Source: Omnitrophica bacterium RIFCSPLOWO2_01_FULL_45_10b
GTDB lineage: Bacteria; Omnitrophota; Omnitrophia; Omnitrophales; Danuiimicrobiaceae
Assembly (NCBI GenBank): GCA_001804205.1
Contig: MHFM01000015.1
Span: 5,044-38,955 of the forward strand
Direction: 5' to 3'
DNA: 33,912 nucleotides
Shown here piece by piece: positions 1 through 8,522 of this stretch. The position numbers and the translations under genes were made by a program. The stretch's first letter is position 1; each line of letters opens with the position of its first letter. The notes under the pieces were generated by a model that worked only from the letters and a program-made list of their open reading frames with translations, searched no databases and was not told the origin of the DNA.

Positions 1-129
1 GCGGCTGATTCGCCACGTTGTCTGGCGGATGCTGGGCGGGCCATAGCCTTTTTTGTTGAAAAATAACCGTCTATCTCAGAAAATAGAGCCCGCACATTTT
101 GAACATAAAAATTAATCCTTGAAACCCAC
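1..129. other. left-edge region before mgtE, no gene assigned
   Basis: Two forward frames are open from the left edge, one to a TAA at about 64-66 and one to a TAG at about 44-46. Either could be the 3' end of an upstream gene, but the tails are too short to recognise. The rest is AT-rich and carries no clear Shine-Dalgarno sequence for mgtE. I see no Mg2+ riboswitch (M-box) in these bases, although one further upstream cannot be excluded. Confidence 0.4.
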
Positions 130-1458
130 ATGGAAAGTTTTCCGGACACAGAAGAACGTTTAACTCTTGAAGAGCTTCGCGAAACTTGGCCCGTACTGTC
201 GGCAGAAGAGCGGGCGGAAGGGTTTGCCTTATTAGACCGAAACGACGCGCTTGATTTTTTCCTGACGTTGTCGCCGGCTGAGAAAAAGCAAATTTTACTC
301 GCCATTCCAGAACATGAAGGCCGGTTATGGATGTGTCTTTTACCCCCCGATGACGCGGCCGACGTAATCCAGGCAGCCCCACACCAATTCCGCGAAAAGT
401 TGTTTAACTTCCTCGATGAAAAAACGCGCAAAGAGGTGCATGCGCTTTTATCTTATCACCAGGATGTGGCCGGCGGATTAATGAACCCGCGCTTTGCGCG
501 CCTTCGGCCGGATTTAACCGTGGATGAAGCCATTCGTTACTTGCGCCTTCAGGCGCAAGACCAATTAGAGAATATTTACTACATTTACGTGCTGGATGAA
601 ATGCAACATCTTCTTGGCGTTGTTTCCTTCCGGGAGTTATTTAAAGCTCCTCCTGAAAAACAAGTCCGCGAAATTATGGAATCAGACATCATTACTGTCA
701 CTGAACACCAAGATCAAGAAGAGATCAGCCATTTATTTTCCCGTCATAAGTTTTTAGCTTTTCCCGTTGTGGATGCCGAAAGGCGGTTAAAAGGAATTAT
801 TACCGCGGATGACATTTTGAAAGCGGTTCAGAAAGAAGCTACGGAAGACATTCAAAAATTGGGCGGTATGGAAGCCATCAATTTTCCGTATATGCAGATC
901 AGTTTCTTTCAAATGCTTAAGAAGCGCGCTGTATGGCTGGCCGCTCTTTTTATCGGAGAAACGCTGACCGCAAGTGCAATGGTGCATTATGAGCAGGAGA
1001 TTGCCCGCGCTGTTGTGCTGGCGCTTTTTGTGCCGCTCATTATTTCAAGCGGAGGAAATTCAGGTTCGCAGGCAGCTACGCTTACCATTCGGGCCATGGC
1101 GCTTGGAGAAATCAGATTGCGTGATTGGTGGCGGGTGATTTACCGCGAACTCGGCATGGGATTGGGACTTGGATTAATTTTAGCTACGATTGGTTTTGTG
1201 CGGATTATTTTATGGGAGAATTTTTTTCACTTGTACGGCCCGCATTATTTTTTGATTGCCAGCACCGTTGCTTTAACTTTGGTTGGAATTGTTTTGTGGG
1301 GGACCATCGCCGGCTCTATGCTGCCTTTTGTTCTTAGGCGCTTGGGTTTTGACCCGGCAAGCGCATCCGCTCCTTTTGTGGCGACCTTGGTGGATGTTTC
1401 GGGGATTATGATTTATTTTACCGTTGCCGCAATTTTATTAAGGGGGACACTACTGTAA
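130..1458 (+). CDS. mgtE: MgtE-family magnesium channel/transporter
   Basis: This is a complete MgtE, a homodimeric inner-membrane Mg2+ channel gated by cytosolic Mg2+. The order of domains is canonical: an acidic N-terminal MgtE_N domain (about residues 10-130), a tandem CBS pair (about 135-255), a plug helix, and five membrane segments (about 275-442). The signature SSGGNSGSQA lies in the first part of the pore domain. The conserved acidic residue of the last helices is seen in ATLVDVSG, matching the pore Asp known in this family. At 442 residues it has normal length. The ATG start has no obvious ribosome-binding site. It is followed closely by the GIY-YIG gene. The family assignment is firm; substrates other than Mg2+ (Co2+) are possible. 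Confidence 0.96.
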   Translation: MESFPDTEERLTLEELRETWPVLSAEERAEGFALLDRNDALDFFLTLSPAEKKQILLAIPEHEGRLWMCLLPPDDAADVIQAAPHQFREKLFNFLDEKTRKEVHALLSYHQDVAGGLMNPRFARLRPDLTVDEAIRYLRLQAQDQLENIYYIYVLDEMQHLLGVVSFRELFKAPPEKQVREIMESDIITVTEHQDQEEISHLFSRHKFLAFPVVDAERRLKGIITADDILKAVQKEATEDIQKLGGMEAINFPYMQISFFQMLKKRAVWLAALFIGETLTASAMVHYEQEIARAVVLALFVPLIISSGGNSGSQAATLTIRAMALGEIRLRDWWRVIYRELGMGLGLGLILATIGFVRIILWENFFHLYGPHYFLIASTVALTLVGIVLWGTIAGSMLPFVLRRLGFDPASASAPFVATLVDVSGIMIYFTVAAILLRGTLL

Positions 1459-1486
1459 TAAACGTATCGGTAAAAAGATCATATAT

Positions 1487-1819
1487 ATGACACCGAAATA
1501 TAAAAAAATGTTGGAACGAATGCAGGCGAAAGAAAAAAAGACGCGCCGCCGCAGGCGGAAAACCGACGCTTGGTTTCTTTATATTCTCCGGTGTAAAGAC
1601 GGGTCGCTTTATACCGGGATTACGAAAGACTTGGAACGGCGTTTTAAGATGCACACCACCGGCAAAGCGTCTCATTATACGCGCACGAGGCGGCCGCTTG
1701 AGATGCTTTACCGTGAACCTTGCGGAACCCGCACACAGGCTTTGGTTCGTGAATGCTTCGTCAAATCCTTTTCGAAGAAGAAAAAAGAAAAATTAATCTT
1801 GGGTCAACCATGTTTGTGA
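1487..1819 (+). CDS. GIY-YIG domain protein (UPF0213-like)
   Basis: A small single-domain GIY-YIG protein. After a very basic 27-residue N-terminus with a run of arginines, the domain begins with WFLYILRCKDGSLYTGIT, which holds the two motif blocks (LYI and YTG). The conserved arginine follows in LERRF, and a candidate catalytic glutamate lies in LVREC. Proteins of this size (YhbQ/UPF0213-like) are putative nucleases whose cellular role is mostly undefined; nicking of DNA is the family expectation, not shown here. The basic N-terminal tail is longer than in typical members and may aid nucleic-acid binding. A downstream Met could be the true start, since no good ribosome-binding site precedes the first. 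Confidence 0.85.
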   Translation: MTPKYKKMLERMQAKEKKTRRRRRKTDAWFLYILRCKDGSLYTGITKDLERRFKMHTTGKASHYTRTRRPLEMLYREPCGTRTQALVRECFVKSFSKKKKEKLILGQPCL

Positions 1820-1854
1820 TCTTCTTTATTCGATGAAGATATGTTTGACTCAAG
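1798..1854 (+). repeat. imperfect long hairpin spanning the end of the GIY-YIG gene
   Basis: Outer arms CTTGGGTCAA (1798-1807) and TTGACTCAAG (1845-1854) pair at 9 of 10 positions. Inner arms ATCTTC (1819-1824) and GAAGAT (1835-1840) pair perfectly. There is no T-tract. The right outer arm contains the likely -35 box of the next gene, so it could be an operator rather than a terminator. Confidence 0.35.
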
Positions 1855-1873
1855 GCGCAGAAATCTGTACTCT
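1845..1873 (+). promoter_or_regulatory. sigma70-type promoter of the Spy-like gene
   Basis: TTGACT (1845-1850) and TACTCT (1868-1873) are separated by 17 bases. The start codon is at 1912, with a good ribosome-binding site (GGAGGA) in between. The -35 match is strong and the -10 moderate. Confidence 0.5.
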
Positions 1874-1911
1874 TAATCAAAATCGAAGAACTTAACACTG
1901 GAGGAATAGTC

Positions 1912-2418
1912 ATGAAGAAGACGCTTACTTTTTTGGTGATCACCGCACTTTTCATTTCGCTGTTTGGAACTTTCGCACAAGCAAATCATGGCGAAGGAAA
2001 AAGTCCGGCAGGCAGTAAATGTTCCTTTGACAAAGGCGGCTATCATGGTGGGGATGAAAAGTATGAATGCCCCATTGTGGACAAATTAATGGGTAAGGCA
2101 CGATTTTTCTTGAGCAACGAAAAAGAATTAGGCCTAAGCGAAGATCAGGTTAAGACAATCAAAGAACTTACGCTTGAGACCAAGAAAGCTTATATTCGCA
2201 ACATGGCCGAATATCAAATTTTCGCACTCAACATTCACAGCAAACTTTCTGCGCCCGAGTTGGACGTGGCGGGTATTGAAGCTTTGATCGATCAAGGTTC
2301 TGCTTCGATGGCATCCTCTGCCAAGGAAACCATCACCGCTTACGCTAAATTGAAATCTGTTCTTACGCCCGAACAGCTTGCAAAGGCTAAAGAACTTCAT
2401 TCACGGCCCAAAGCCTGA
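1912..2418 (+). CDS. Spy/CpxP-like periplasmic protein with LTxxQ-type motifs
   Basis: An exported 168-residue protein. The Sec signal peptide covers about residues 1-24, with likely cleavage after AQA. The mature N-terminus is rich in His, Gly, Cys and acidic residues (two Cys flanking a GGYHGGDEKYE stretch), which could bind metal. Two helical motifs follow, LGLSEDQVKTIKEL and LTPEQLAKAKEL. These resemble the LTxxQ motifs of Spy, CpxP and CnrX-like heavy-metal resistance proteins. Such proteins act as periplasmic chaperones or metal sensors; which applies here cannot be told. It has its own promoter and a GGAGGA ribosome-binding site, and lies next to dps, consistent with a stress theme. 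Confidence 0.7.
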   Translation: MKKTLTFLVITALFISLFGTFAQANHGEGKSPAGSKCSFDKGGYHGGDEKYECPIVDKLMGKARFFLSNEKELGLSEDQVKTIKELTLETKKAYIRNMAEYQIFALNIHSKLSAPELDVAGIEALIDQGSASMASSAKETITAYAKLKSVLTPEQLAKAKELHSRPKA

Positions 2419-2517
2419 TTTACCGACGCCACTTTTATAGGGGCGGCAAATTTGTTTGAGGTAATTTGGCAAAAGAGTTAAAATATACCTATAGAGGGAG
2501 AGAGGTGATGATACGCC

Positions 2518-2991
2518 ATGAAAGTTAATATCGGGATTTCAGACAAGAACCGCCAGGCGGCCGCCAAAATCCTCAACATTCTTTTGTCTGACGAATATGT
2601 TTTGTATACCAAAACAAGGAAGTGTCATTGGAACGTTACGGGCCCTCAGTTTAACGATCTTCACAAATTTTTTGAATCCCAGTATGAGGCGCTCAATGAC
2701 ATTGTGGATGATGTTGCCGAACGTGCACGTTCCTTGGGAGTTTTTTCATTCGGCACACTGAACGAATTTTTAAAACACGCCCGCCTTAAAGAAAAACCAG
2801 GCCAAAATCCAAGCGCTCAAGGGATGATTCAAGATCTTCTTTCCGATCATGAGGCTATTGTTCGGGCCTTAAGGGTTGATCTTGAAGCCTGCGCCAATCA
2901 ATATCAAGATATGGGCACAAGTGATTTTCTCACAGGCCTTATGGAGCAGCATGAGAAAATGGCGTGGATGTTGAGGGCTTTTTTAAAATAA
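2518..2991 (+). CDS. dps: Dps-family ferritin-like DNA-protection protein
   Basis: A Dps-type mini-ferritin: a dodecameric cage that oxidises and stores iron using peroxide and protects DNA. The inter-subunit ferroxidase ligands are all present with family spacing: His37 (in KCHWNVTGP), His49, Asp64 and Glu68, with the signature DDVAERARSLG around the last two. The length of 157 residues is typical. The N-terminus is short and has few lysines, so tight DNA binding is not assured. A strong ribosome-binding site (AGAGGTGA) lies 9 bases before the ATG. The MlaC-like gene starts only 4 bases after the stop, so the two may be co-transcribed although their functions differ. Confidence 0.93.
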   Translation: MKVNIGISDKNRQAAAKILNILLSDEYVLYTKTRKCHWNVTGPQFNDLHKFFESQYEALNDIVDDVAERARSLGVFSFGTLNEFLKHARLKEKPGQNPSAQGMIQDLLSDHEAIVRALRVDLEACANQYQDMGTSDFLTGLMEQHEKMAWMLRAFLK

Positions 2992-2995
2992 TCTT

Positions 2996-3643
2996 GTGAA
3001 AACAAATTCTTTACTTTATAGAATAGCTAAGCTTTTGCTTTTAGGGATATGCTCTGTGGGTTTGATTTTTCCGCTGGCGCAAGATTTAAAAGCAGGTGGT
3101 CCGGCTCCGCAAAAAGCGCTTGAAACATTTCTTGGAATAATTCGTTCCATGGAATTTCCAGTCAAAGACCCCTCCGCTCATGAGCGCCTCGTACGAGAAG
3201 CGGACGCATTCTTAGATCTCGAAGCGATGGGTAAAACCGCTCTCAAAGAACATTGGGAGAAAGCTACGCCTGAGGAGCGCGAAGCTTTTATGAGCCTCTT
3301 ATGGAAACTCATTAAGCAAGTGGCTTATCCAAACAGCCATCAATTTTTAGGCAGTTATAAAATTATTTATCCCGAGGTGCGACAGGTGGGCGATGCTTTT
3401 GAAGTGCGCAGCGTTGTCAAGCACAGCGAAGAAGCGCTTGATGCCAAAGTCGTTTACCATCTTTATCAGCAAAATGGCCAGTGGAGAGTTGACGATATAA
3501 TTTTGGACGGGATCAGCATTACGGAGGATATGGGTTACCAGTTTAACAAAATTATTAGTGAATCTTCCTTTTCAGGATTGCTCAAGCGCATGCAGGAAAA
3601 ATTAGATCAGGCTCAGCAGGAGCCTGACAGCAAAAAAGCGTGA
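2996..3643 (+). CDS. MlaC/HpnM-like periplasmic lipid-binding protein
   Basis: A 215-residue exported protein starting at GTG. The signal peptide covers about residues 1-33, and an MlaC (Ttg2D/toluene-tolerance) domain fills the rest. Recognisable family features are the early LDLEAMGKTAL segment, KATPEEREAFMSLLWKLI, and the C-terminal strand GQWRVDDIILDGISI. MlaC proteins ferry phospholipids across the periplasm with an ABC transporter, but no Mla ABC genes follow. Instead an RND/MMPL gene overlaps it by 4 bases (GTGA). This is the arrangement of hpnM-hpnN in hopanoid loci, so the protein probably hands a lipid to or from the RND pump. The lipid is unknown; no hopanoid synthesis gene is visible. 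Confidence 0.85.
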   Translation: MKTNSLLYRIAKLLLLGICSVGLIFPLAQDLKAGGPAPQKALETFLGIIRSMEFPVKDPSAHERLVREADAFLDLEAMGKTALKEHWEKATPEEREAFMSLLWKLIKQVAYPNSHQFLGSYKIIYPEVRQVGDAFEVRSVVKHSEEALDAKVVYHLYQQNGQWRVDDIILDGISITEDMGYQFNKIISESSFSGLLKRMQEKLDQAQQEPDSKKA

Positions 3644-6042
3644 GCGCACAGCACTCATTTGGCCGCAGGGAAGCTGATTTTGTCTCCAAGCACGCCGTCT
3701 GGATTTTATCGGCCATTGTTTTAATCAGCCTCGCCACCATCCCTCTCGCAGGCCGCTTAAAATTAAAGGCAAATCTCCTCGACCTTCTTCCTAAAACGAT
3801 GCCGAGCGTTGCCAACCTCAATCGGTTGACGGAAGAAGTAGGAGGAACCAGTTTCCTTGTTGTGATCATTGAATCTCCGGATGAAGAAACCGCGCATCAG
3901 GTAGCCGATCGTTTTTCCAAGCAGGCCGAATCGTTTGAAGATATTGATTATGTAGACAATCGCACAGACCTTTCCGCACTTCAAAGCCGGAAGCTGCTCT
4001 TTTTATCACTGGACGGCTTGAAAAAACTAGAACAACACGCCCATCAATTGATGGGGCATTACCGGAGAAAACTTAATCCTTTCTTCGTTGATTTATTAGA
4101 TGAAGCCCCGCCCGTTTTGGATATTCAATCACTTGAACTAGAAGAAAAACTGTACGCGATCGGCGGGTTTGCGCGCAAAGAAAAGAAATTGTTTATGCGC
4201 GTTGTGCTCCTCAAACCAAACTATCCGGCGACTAACTTCGAACGTTCTGAGCGTTTGTTTCAAACCACATGGTCAGCTTTTGAGGAAATCCGTGACGAGC
4301 TGCCAAAACGTTATCCGGTCAAGTTAGGCCTTACGGGGCCTTATAAAACGCGCTATGACGAATATCATGTGATTGTGGGAGACTTGAAGTTGACAAGTTT
4401 TCTTACCATAACGTTTATCACTTTTCTCATGGCCATTTTTTTCCGCAATTTTAAATCGATCATCCTGGCTTATTTGCCTCTTGGAGTTGGCGTACTTTGG
4501 ACATGCGCTTTCGCACAGCTTGCCATCGGTTATCTGAATCTTATCTCCGCTTTTCTTTTGGGAATTCTTTGCGGCATGGGAATTGATTTTGCAGTTCATT
4601 TTCTCGTGAGTTTTTCGGAAGGGTACAAAGAAACCCGCAATACGCGCCGCTCTTTGGAGCGCGCCTATACAGAGCTTGGGAAACCTTCCTTGACGAGCTC
4701 TCTCACCAATAGCATCACCTTTTTTTCAATGACGATCAGTCAATTCGAAGGTTTTAAACATTTCGGCTTGATCGCAGGGGCCGGCATCTTGTTGTGCTTT
4801 GCTGTGTTTTTTTACGGACTTCCAAGCCTTCTCGTTGTATTTCAAAGAGCCCGCCATCATAAATGGTCGCCGCCAAGTTTTCTCAAAGAAAGTTGGCTTA
4901 ATCCGCGCCGGGGGCCAATTTATGCGTTGCTTGCCGCAGGAATTATTTTTTCCGGTTTTTCTATGGCACAAATACCCCGCCTTAATTTTGATTATAATTT
5001 TGAGAACCTTCAAGAAAAAAATGGCGAGTCGATGGTGCTTGCCGAACAAATTAGCGAATATTTCGGCGTGGTCTTAAATCCGGTGGTATTAATGACACCA
5101 AGCCGCCAGCGCGCCTCCGAACTTGCGCTATTAATCAATCGTTATATCGAATCGCATCCGGATTCAACATTCGATTTTGCGGCCTCCGTACTTTCCTACA
5201 TTCCAAAGCATCAGGAAGAAAAGATTGCCCTCATGCGTCAAATGAATGAACTTTTGGAACAGTACACCGCGCTTATCGAAAAACTTGATCAAGAGCAGCG
5301 GGATCAAGTATTTGAATTGAAACGTCAACTTCAAGCGACCCCTTTGACTGTTTCAGATCTTCCGAGTGAATTGCGGGCGCAGTATGAAGGCAAAAGCGGT
5401 AAAGTTTCCACGGTATTTGTTTATCCAAAATTGAGCCTTTTAGATGGGCAAATGGCCAAGCGATTTGTGGCTGAGTTGAGGAATCTGGGTTTTCCGGAGG
5501 ATGTGACGATTGCGGGAGAACCAGTTGTTTATGCAGACATTTTAATGCTTCTTGAACAAGACACGCCCCGCGCGATGCTCGTTAGTTTGGGAGTTGTTAT
5601 TGCACTGCTTTTTCTGCATTTCCGCCGGCCCAATCATGTGATGTGGGTTTTATCTCCGCTGATGATCGGATTTCTGTGGCTTGCAGGAATGGCCGGCCTG
5701 TTCGGGCTCAAATTTAATTATATGAATGTTGCGGTCCTCCCAAGTATTTTGGGAGTTGGAATTGATAATGGAATTTATATCTTTCATCGGTATAAAAAAG
5801 AAAAAAAGTTGACGCTTTTTGATATTATGCGCACGACGGGGAAGGCAGTGATTTTGTGCTCTTTGACTACGATGGCGGCATTTGCGAGTCTTTTTTTTGC
5901 GCGCCACAGAGGAATGAGTTCGATGGGACAGATTGGATTTTTTGGGTTTGGAAGCTGTCTTTTAGCCTCCGTTCTTTTTATTCCTGCCCTGATCGAATTC
6001 TTGGAACTCAAATATTGGCATCCTTTTCGAGGCAAGAAGTAA
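3640..6042 (+). CDS. HpnN-like RND/MMPL-family lipid exporter
   Basis: An 800-residue RND-superfamily protein with two repeats of one plus five membrane helices and two large periplasmic domains. TM1 is at about residues 18-38, the first periplasmic domain at about 40-245, and helices 2-6 at about 250-405. TM7 is at about 425-445, the second periplasmic domain at about 446-645, and the last five helices at about 650-790. The fourth helix of each half carries the RND/MMPL-type Gly-Ile-Asp motif: GMGIDFAVHF near residue 315 and GVGIDNGIYIF near 709. It starts with GTG inside the stop region of the MlaC-like gene, so translation is probably coupled. HpnN relatives move hopanoids between membranes using the proton gradient; that substrate is only an inference here. 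Confidence 0.87.
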   Translation: MSAQHSFGRREADFVSKHAVWILSAIVLISLATIPLAGRLKLKANLLDLLPKTMPSVANLNRLTEEVGGTSFLVVIIESPDEETAHQVADRFSKQAESFEDIDYVDNRTDLSALQSRKLLFLSLDGLKKLEQHAHQLMGHYRRKLNPFFVDLLDEAPPVLDIQSLELEEKLYAIGGFARKEKKLFMRVVLLKPNYPATNFERSERLFQTTWSAFEEIRDELPKRYPVKLGLTGPYKTRYDEYHVIVGDLKLTSFLTITFITFLMAIFFRNFKSIILAYLPLGVGVLWTCAFAQLAIGYLNLISAFLLGILCGMGIDFAVHFLVSFSEGYKETRNTRRSLERAYTELGKPSLTSSLTNSITFFSMTISQFEGFKHFGLIAGAGILLCFAVFFYGLPSLLVVFQRARHHKWSPPSFLKESWLNPRRGPIYALLAAGIIFSGFSMAQIPRLNFDYNFENLQEKNGESMVLAEQISEYFGVVLNPVVLMTPSRQRASELALLINRYIESHPDSTFDFAASVLSYIPKHQEEKIALMRQMNELLEQYTALIEKLDQEQRDQVFELKRQLQATPLTVSDLPSELRAQYEGKSGKVSTVFVYPKLSLLDGQMAKRFVAELRNLGFPEDVTIAGEPVVYADILMLLEQDTPRAMLVSLGVVIALLFLHFRRPNHVMWVLSPLMIGFLWLAGMAGLFGLKFNYMNVAVLPSILGVGIDNGIYIFHRYKKEKKLTLFDIMRTTGKAVILCSLTTMAAFASLFFARHRGMSSMGQIGFFGFGSCLLASVLFIPALIEFLELKYWHPFRGKK

Positions 6043-6065
6043 AGGCGCTATCCCCGCGCTTTGAT

Positions 6066-6551
6066 TCAGGTTTTTGAACCGGAAGTTTTTTGAAGGGTTT
6101 CATCCAGCAGGTCCAGCTCATTCAGCAAAATGTAATAAGCGATATGAATGGAGCCGTCCGGAAATTTAATGGCGGTTGGCTTGCCCGGAGTTTGGTAGAG
6201 AAGTACTTCTTTATGGACAAAATCGCGCGCGTCTTGCCCCGGTTCATAATGATGCCTTAAAAGCCAAGTACCCGCCCGGTAGGCTTCAAGCCAATTATGA
6301 CGGTTTCCCTCATGATAATATTCCAAGTCCTGAGCGGCCTTAATTCGTTCCAGTAAATAGTCAAATTTCGCGGCTTCGGATCGCGAACCATTGAGAAACG
6401 TTTTGTAAGCTTCCGTATCCTGGATTGAAGCAGGACCCAAATAAGCCTTTACTCCCTCTGGCGTTACCCCTTTTAAGTAATGGCTGGCACAGCCAAAGTT
6501 AAGGAGTTGAACTACCAGGAGAAGCGCGCCAACCACGAGATATTTTTTCAT
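6066..6551 (-). CDS. lipoprotein of unknown function
   Basis: The only minus-strand gene in the window. The 161-residue product starts with a basic residue pair, a hydrophobic stretch, and a lipobox-like LNFGC, so it is likely lipid-anchored at Cys21. The mature part is hydrophilic and mostly helical with a Tyr/His-rich middle. I do not recognise a family. It converges on the RND gene (23 bases apart) and diverges from typA. A good promoter (TTGTTA, 17 bases, TATATT) ends only seven bases before the ATG, and there is no Shine-Dalgarno sequence, so the mRNA may be leaderless. Confidence 0.75.
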   Translation of the reverse strand: MKKYLVVGALLLVVQLLNFGCASHYLKGVTPEGVKAYLGPASIQDTEAYKTFLNGSRSEAAKFDYLLERIKAAQDLEYYHEGNRHNWLEAYRAGTWLLRHHYEPGQDARDFVHKEVLLYQTPGKPTAIKFPDGSIHIAYYILLNELDLLDETLQKTSGSKT

Positions 6552-6557
6552 TCCAAT

Positions 6558-6586
6558 AATATACTTATTTTCCTACAGATTAACAA
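6558..6586 (-). promoter_or_regulatory. promoter of the minus-strand lipoprotein gene, probably leaderless
   Basis: Read on the minus strand, TTGTTA (6586-6581) and TATATT (6563-6558) are 17 bases apart. A start site about seven bases beyond the -10 falls at or next to the A of the start codon at 6551. Confidence 0.55.
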
Positions 6587-6612
6587 GTATTTAGCGCGTG
6601 TTATCAATTAGA

Positions 6613-6641
6613 ATGACCCTTCCAGTTTATTCTGGTAAAAT
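6613..6641 (+). promoter_or_regulatory. extended -10 promoter of typA, probably leaderless
   Basis: ATGACC (6613-6618) is followed after 17 bases by TAAAAT (6636-6641), with a TGG extension just before the -10. The ATG of typA is at 6651, only 9 bases after the -10, and no Shine-Dalgarno sequence intervenes. Transcription would begin 0-4 bases before the start codon. Confidence 0.5.
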
Positions 6642-6650
6642 CCTCACTCT

Positions 6651-8522
6651 ATGCCAAACCATAACGAAATAGCGCCGCCGCAAGGAAGACAAAAGCGGAG
6701 AAAAAACGTACGCAACATCGCGATTGTTGCCCATGTCGACCACGGCAAAACAACACTGGTCGATGCCCTTTTAAGACAAACTGGCGCGCATGAATTTAAA
6801 GAAGGCGAAGTGACCGTGATGGATTCCAATCCGCTTGAAAAGGAGCGCGGCATCACCATTTTTTCTAAGAACGCATCTTTTATTTATAAGGACACGTTGT
6901 TCAATATTGTGGATACGCCCGGGCATGCTGATTTTGGAAGCGAAGTCGAGCGCATTCTCAAAATGGTGGACGGCGTTCTGCTTCTCGTGGATGCTTTTGA
7001 CGGGCCGATGCCCCAAACCAAATTCGTATTGCGCAAATCCTTAGAGCTTCATCTCAAACCCATTCTTGTTGTTAATAAAATCGATCGCCCAAACACGAGA
7101 GCACACGAAGTGGTTGATATGACTTTCGATCTTTTTTGTGAGCTCAATGCAACCGATGAACAGCTTGATTTTCCGATCGTGTTTGCCTCGGCCAAAGAAG
7201 GCTGGGCCACCCTTGAGCTTGAAGAGCCTTCTAAGGATATGAAACCGCTTTTGGATACAATCCTTCATCGTGTCCTTCCGCCAATTGCTGACCCCGAACT
7301 CCCTTTTCAAATGCTGGTGACAATGCTTGATTACGATTCTTATGTCGGACGCATTGCCACAGGGCGTATTTTTCGTGGCAAAGTCAAAGCGGGCGATACA
7401 TTAGCGCTTATGAAGCGAGATGGAAGCCTTAGCCGCGGGAAAGTAACAAAAATTTTGAAATACCGCGGGCTGAAACGCGGAGAAGTTGAATCGGTTGAAG
7501 CCGGTGACATTGCCTCGATTGCCGGAATCGAAGACGTTCGCGTTGCCGATACGCTTACCGATCCTGAAAAACCCGAAGCCGTTCATACGGTTAAAATTGA
7601 CGAACCGACCATTTCTATGAATTTCGCCCATAATACGAGCCCGCTGGCGGGCAAGGATGGCGGCCGCTTTCTGACTTCGCGCCATATCCGCGAAAGGCTG
7701 ATGCACGAGGCGATGATGAATGTAGGGATTCGCGTTGAAGAAGTAGCGGGGGAAGATCGGTTCAAGGTTTCAGGGCGCGGAGAGCTCCATCTTTCCATTT
7801 TGATTGAAACGATGCGGCGCGAAGGCTACGAACTTGAAGTGTCTATGCCTGAGGTGATTCTGAAGGAAGAAGACGGCGAGAAACTGGAACCGGTCGAGGA
7901 AATCGTGATCGAAGTCGACCCCGGATACCAAGGGGTTGTGATTGAAGCGCTTGGCGCGCGCAAAGCCGAGATGAGGAACATGCTTCCAAGCGCTGTCGGA
8001 ACAATCCGTCTTGAATTTTTTATTCCTTCGCGCGGTTTGCTCGGTTTTCGAAGCGAGCTTCTCAAGATGACACGGGGCACGGGGATTATGTATCAGAATT
8101 TCTATGATTATCAAAAATTCAAAGGTGAACTATCGGACCGTCAAAGGGGAGTGTTAATTTCGCAAGGCTCAGGAAATTCGGTGGCCTATGCGCTTTGGAG
8201 TTTGCAAGACCGCGGTGAAATTTTTGTGCGTCCCGGCGATGAACTTTATGAGGGAATGATCATCGGTGTTAATAATAAAGGGCATGACTTAGTGGTCAAT
8301 GCCATACGCGAGAAGAAACTTACCAATATGCGGGCTTCCGGTTCTGATGAAGCAATTCAATTAATTCCGCCGCGCGAAATGACTTTGGAATTTTCCCTCG
8401 AATTCATCGAGAAAGACGAACTTGTTGAAGTGACCCCTAAAAATATCCGCTTAAGGAAGCGTTATCTCACTGAAAATGAGCGCAAAAGCCATGCGCGCGG
8501 CTACAGCAGGACGGGTTCATGA
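6651..8522 (+). CDS. typA: ribosome-associated translational GTPase TypA/BipA
   Basis: A complete 623-residue TypA/BipA, an EF-G-like GTPase that binds the 70S ribosome, aids 50S assembly and matters under stress and cold. All G motifs are visible: AHVDHGKT (G1), RGITI (G2), DTPGHADF (G3), NKID (G4) and ASAKEG (G5). The EF-Tu-like beta barrel, two alpha/beta domains and the TypA-specific C-terminal domain (SRGLLGFRSELL, then GMIIGVNNKGHDL and LTNMRASGSDE) follow in order. The N-terminus has about 18 extra basic residues before the first G-domain strand. There is no Shine-Dalgarno sequence. mtnA overlaps its stop codon by 4 bases, so the two are co-translated. Confidence 0.97.
   Translation: MPNHNEIAPPQGRQKRRKNVRNIAIVAHVDHGKTTLVDALLRQTGAHEFKEGEVTVMDSNPLEKERGITIFSKNASFIYKDTLFNIVDTPGHADFGSEVERILKMVDGVLLLVDAFDGPMPQTKFVLRKSLELHLKPILVVNKIDRPNTRAHEVVDMTFDLFCELNATDEQLDFPIVFASAKEGWATLELEEPSKDMKPLLDTILHRVLPPIADPELPFQMLVTMLDYDSYVGRIATGRIFRGKVKAGDTLALMKRDGSLSRGKVTKILKYRGLKRGEVESVEAGDIASIAGIEDVRVADTLTDPEKPEAVHTVKIDEPTISMNFAHNTSPLAGKDGGRFLTSRHIRERLMHEAMMNVGIRVEEVAGEDRFKVSGRGELHLSILIETMRREGYELEVSMPEVILKEEDGEKLEPVEEIVIEVDPGYQGVVIEALGARKAEMRNMLPSAVGTIRLEFFIPSRGLLGFRSELLKMTRGTGIMYQNFYDYQKFKGELSDRQRGVLISQGSGNSVAYALWSLQDRGEIFVRPGDELYEGMIIGVNNKGHDLVVNAIREKKLTNMRASGSDEAIQLIPPREMTLEFSLEFIEKDELVEVTPKNIRLRKRYLTENERKSHARGYSRTGS

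Noticed and set aside
2466..2494. Possible dps promoter TTGGCA with CTATAG at 17 bases
   Set aside because: The boxes are moderate matches and an alternative TATACC lies at the wrong spacing; not strong enough to list as a feature.
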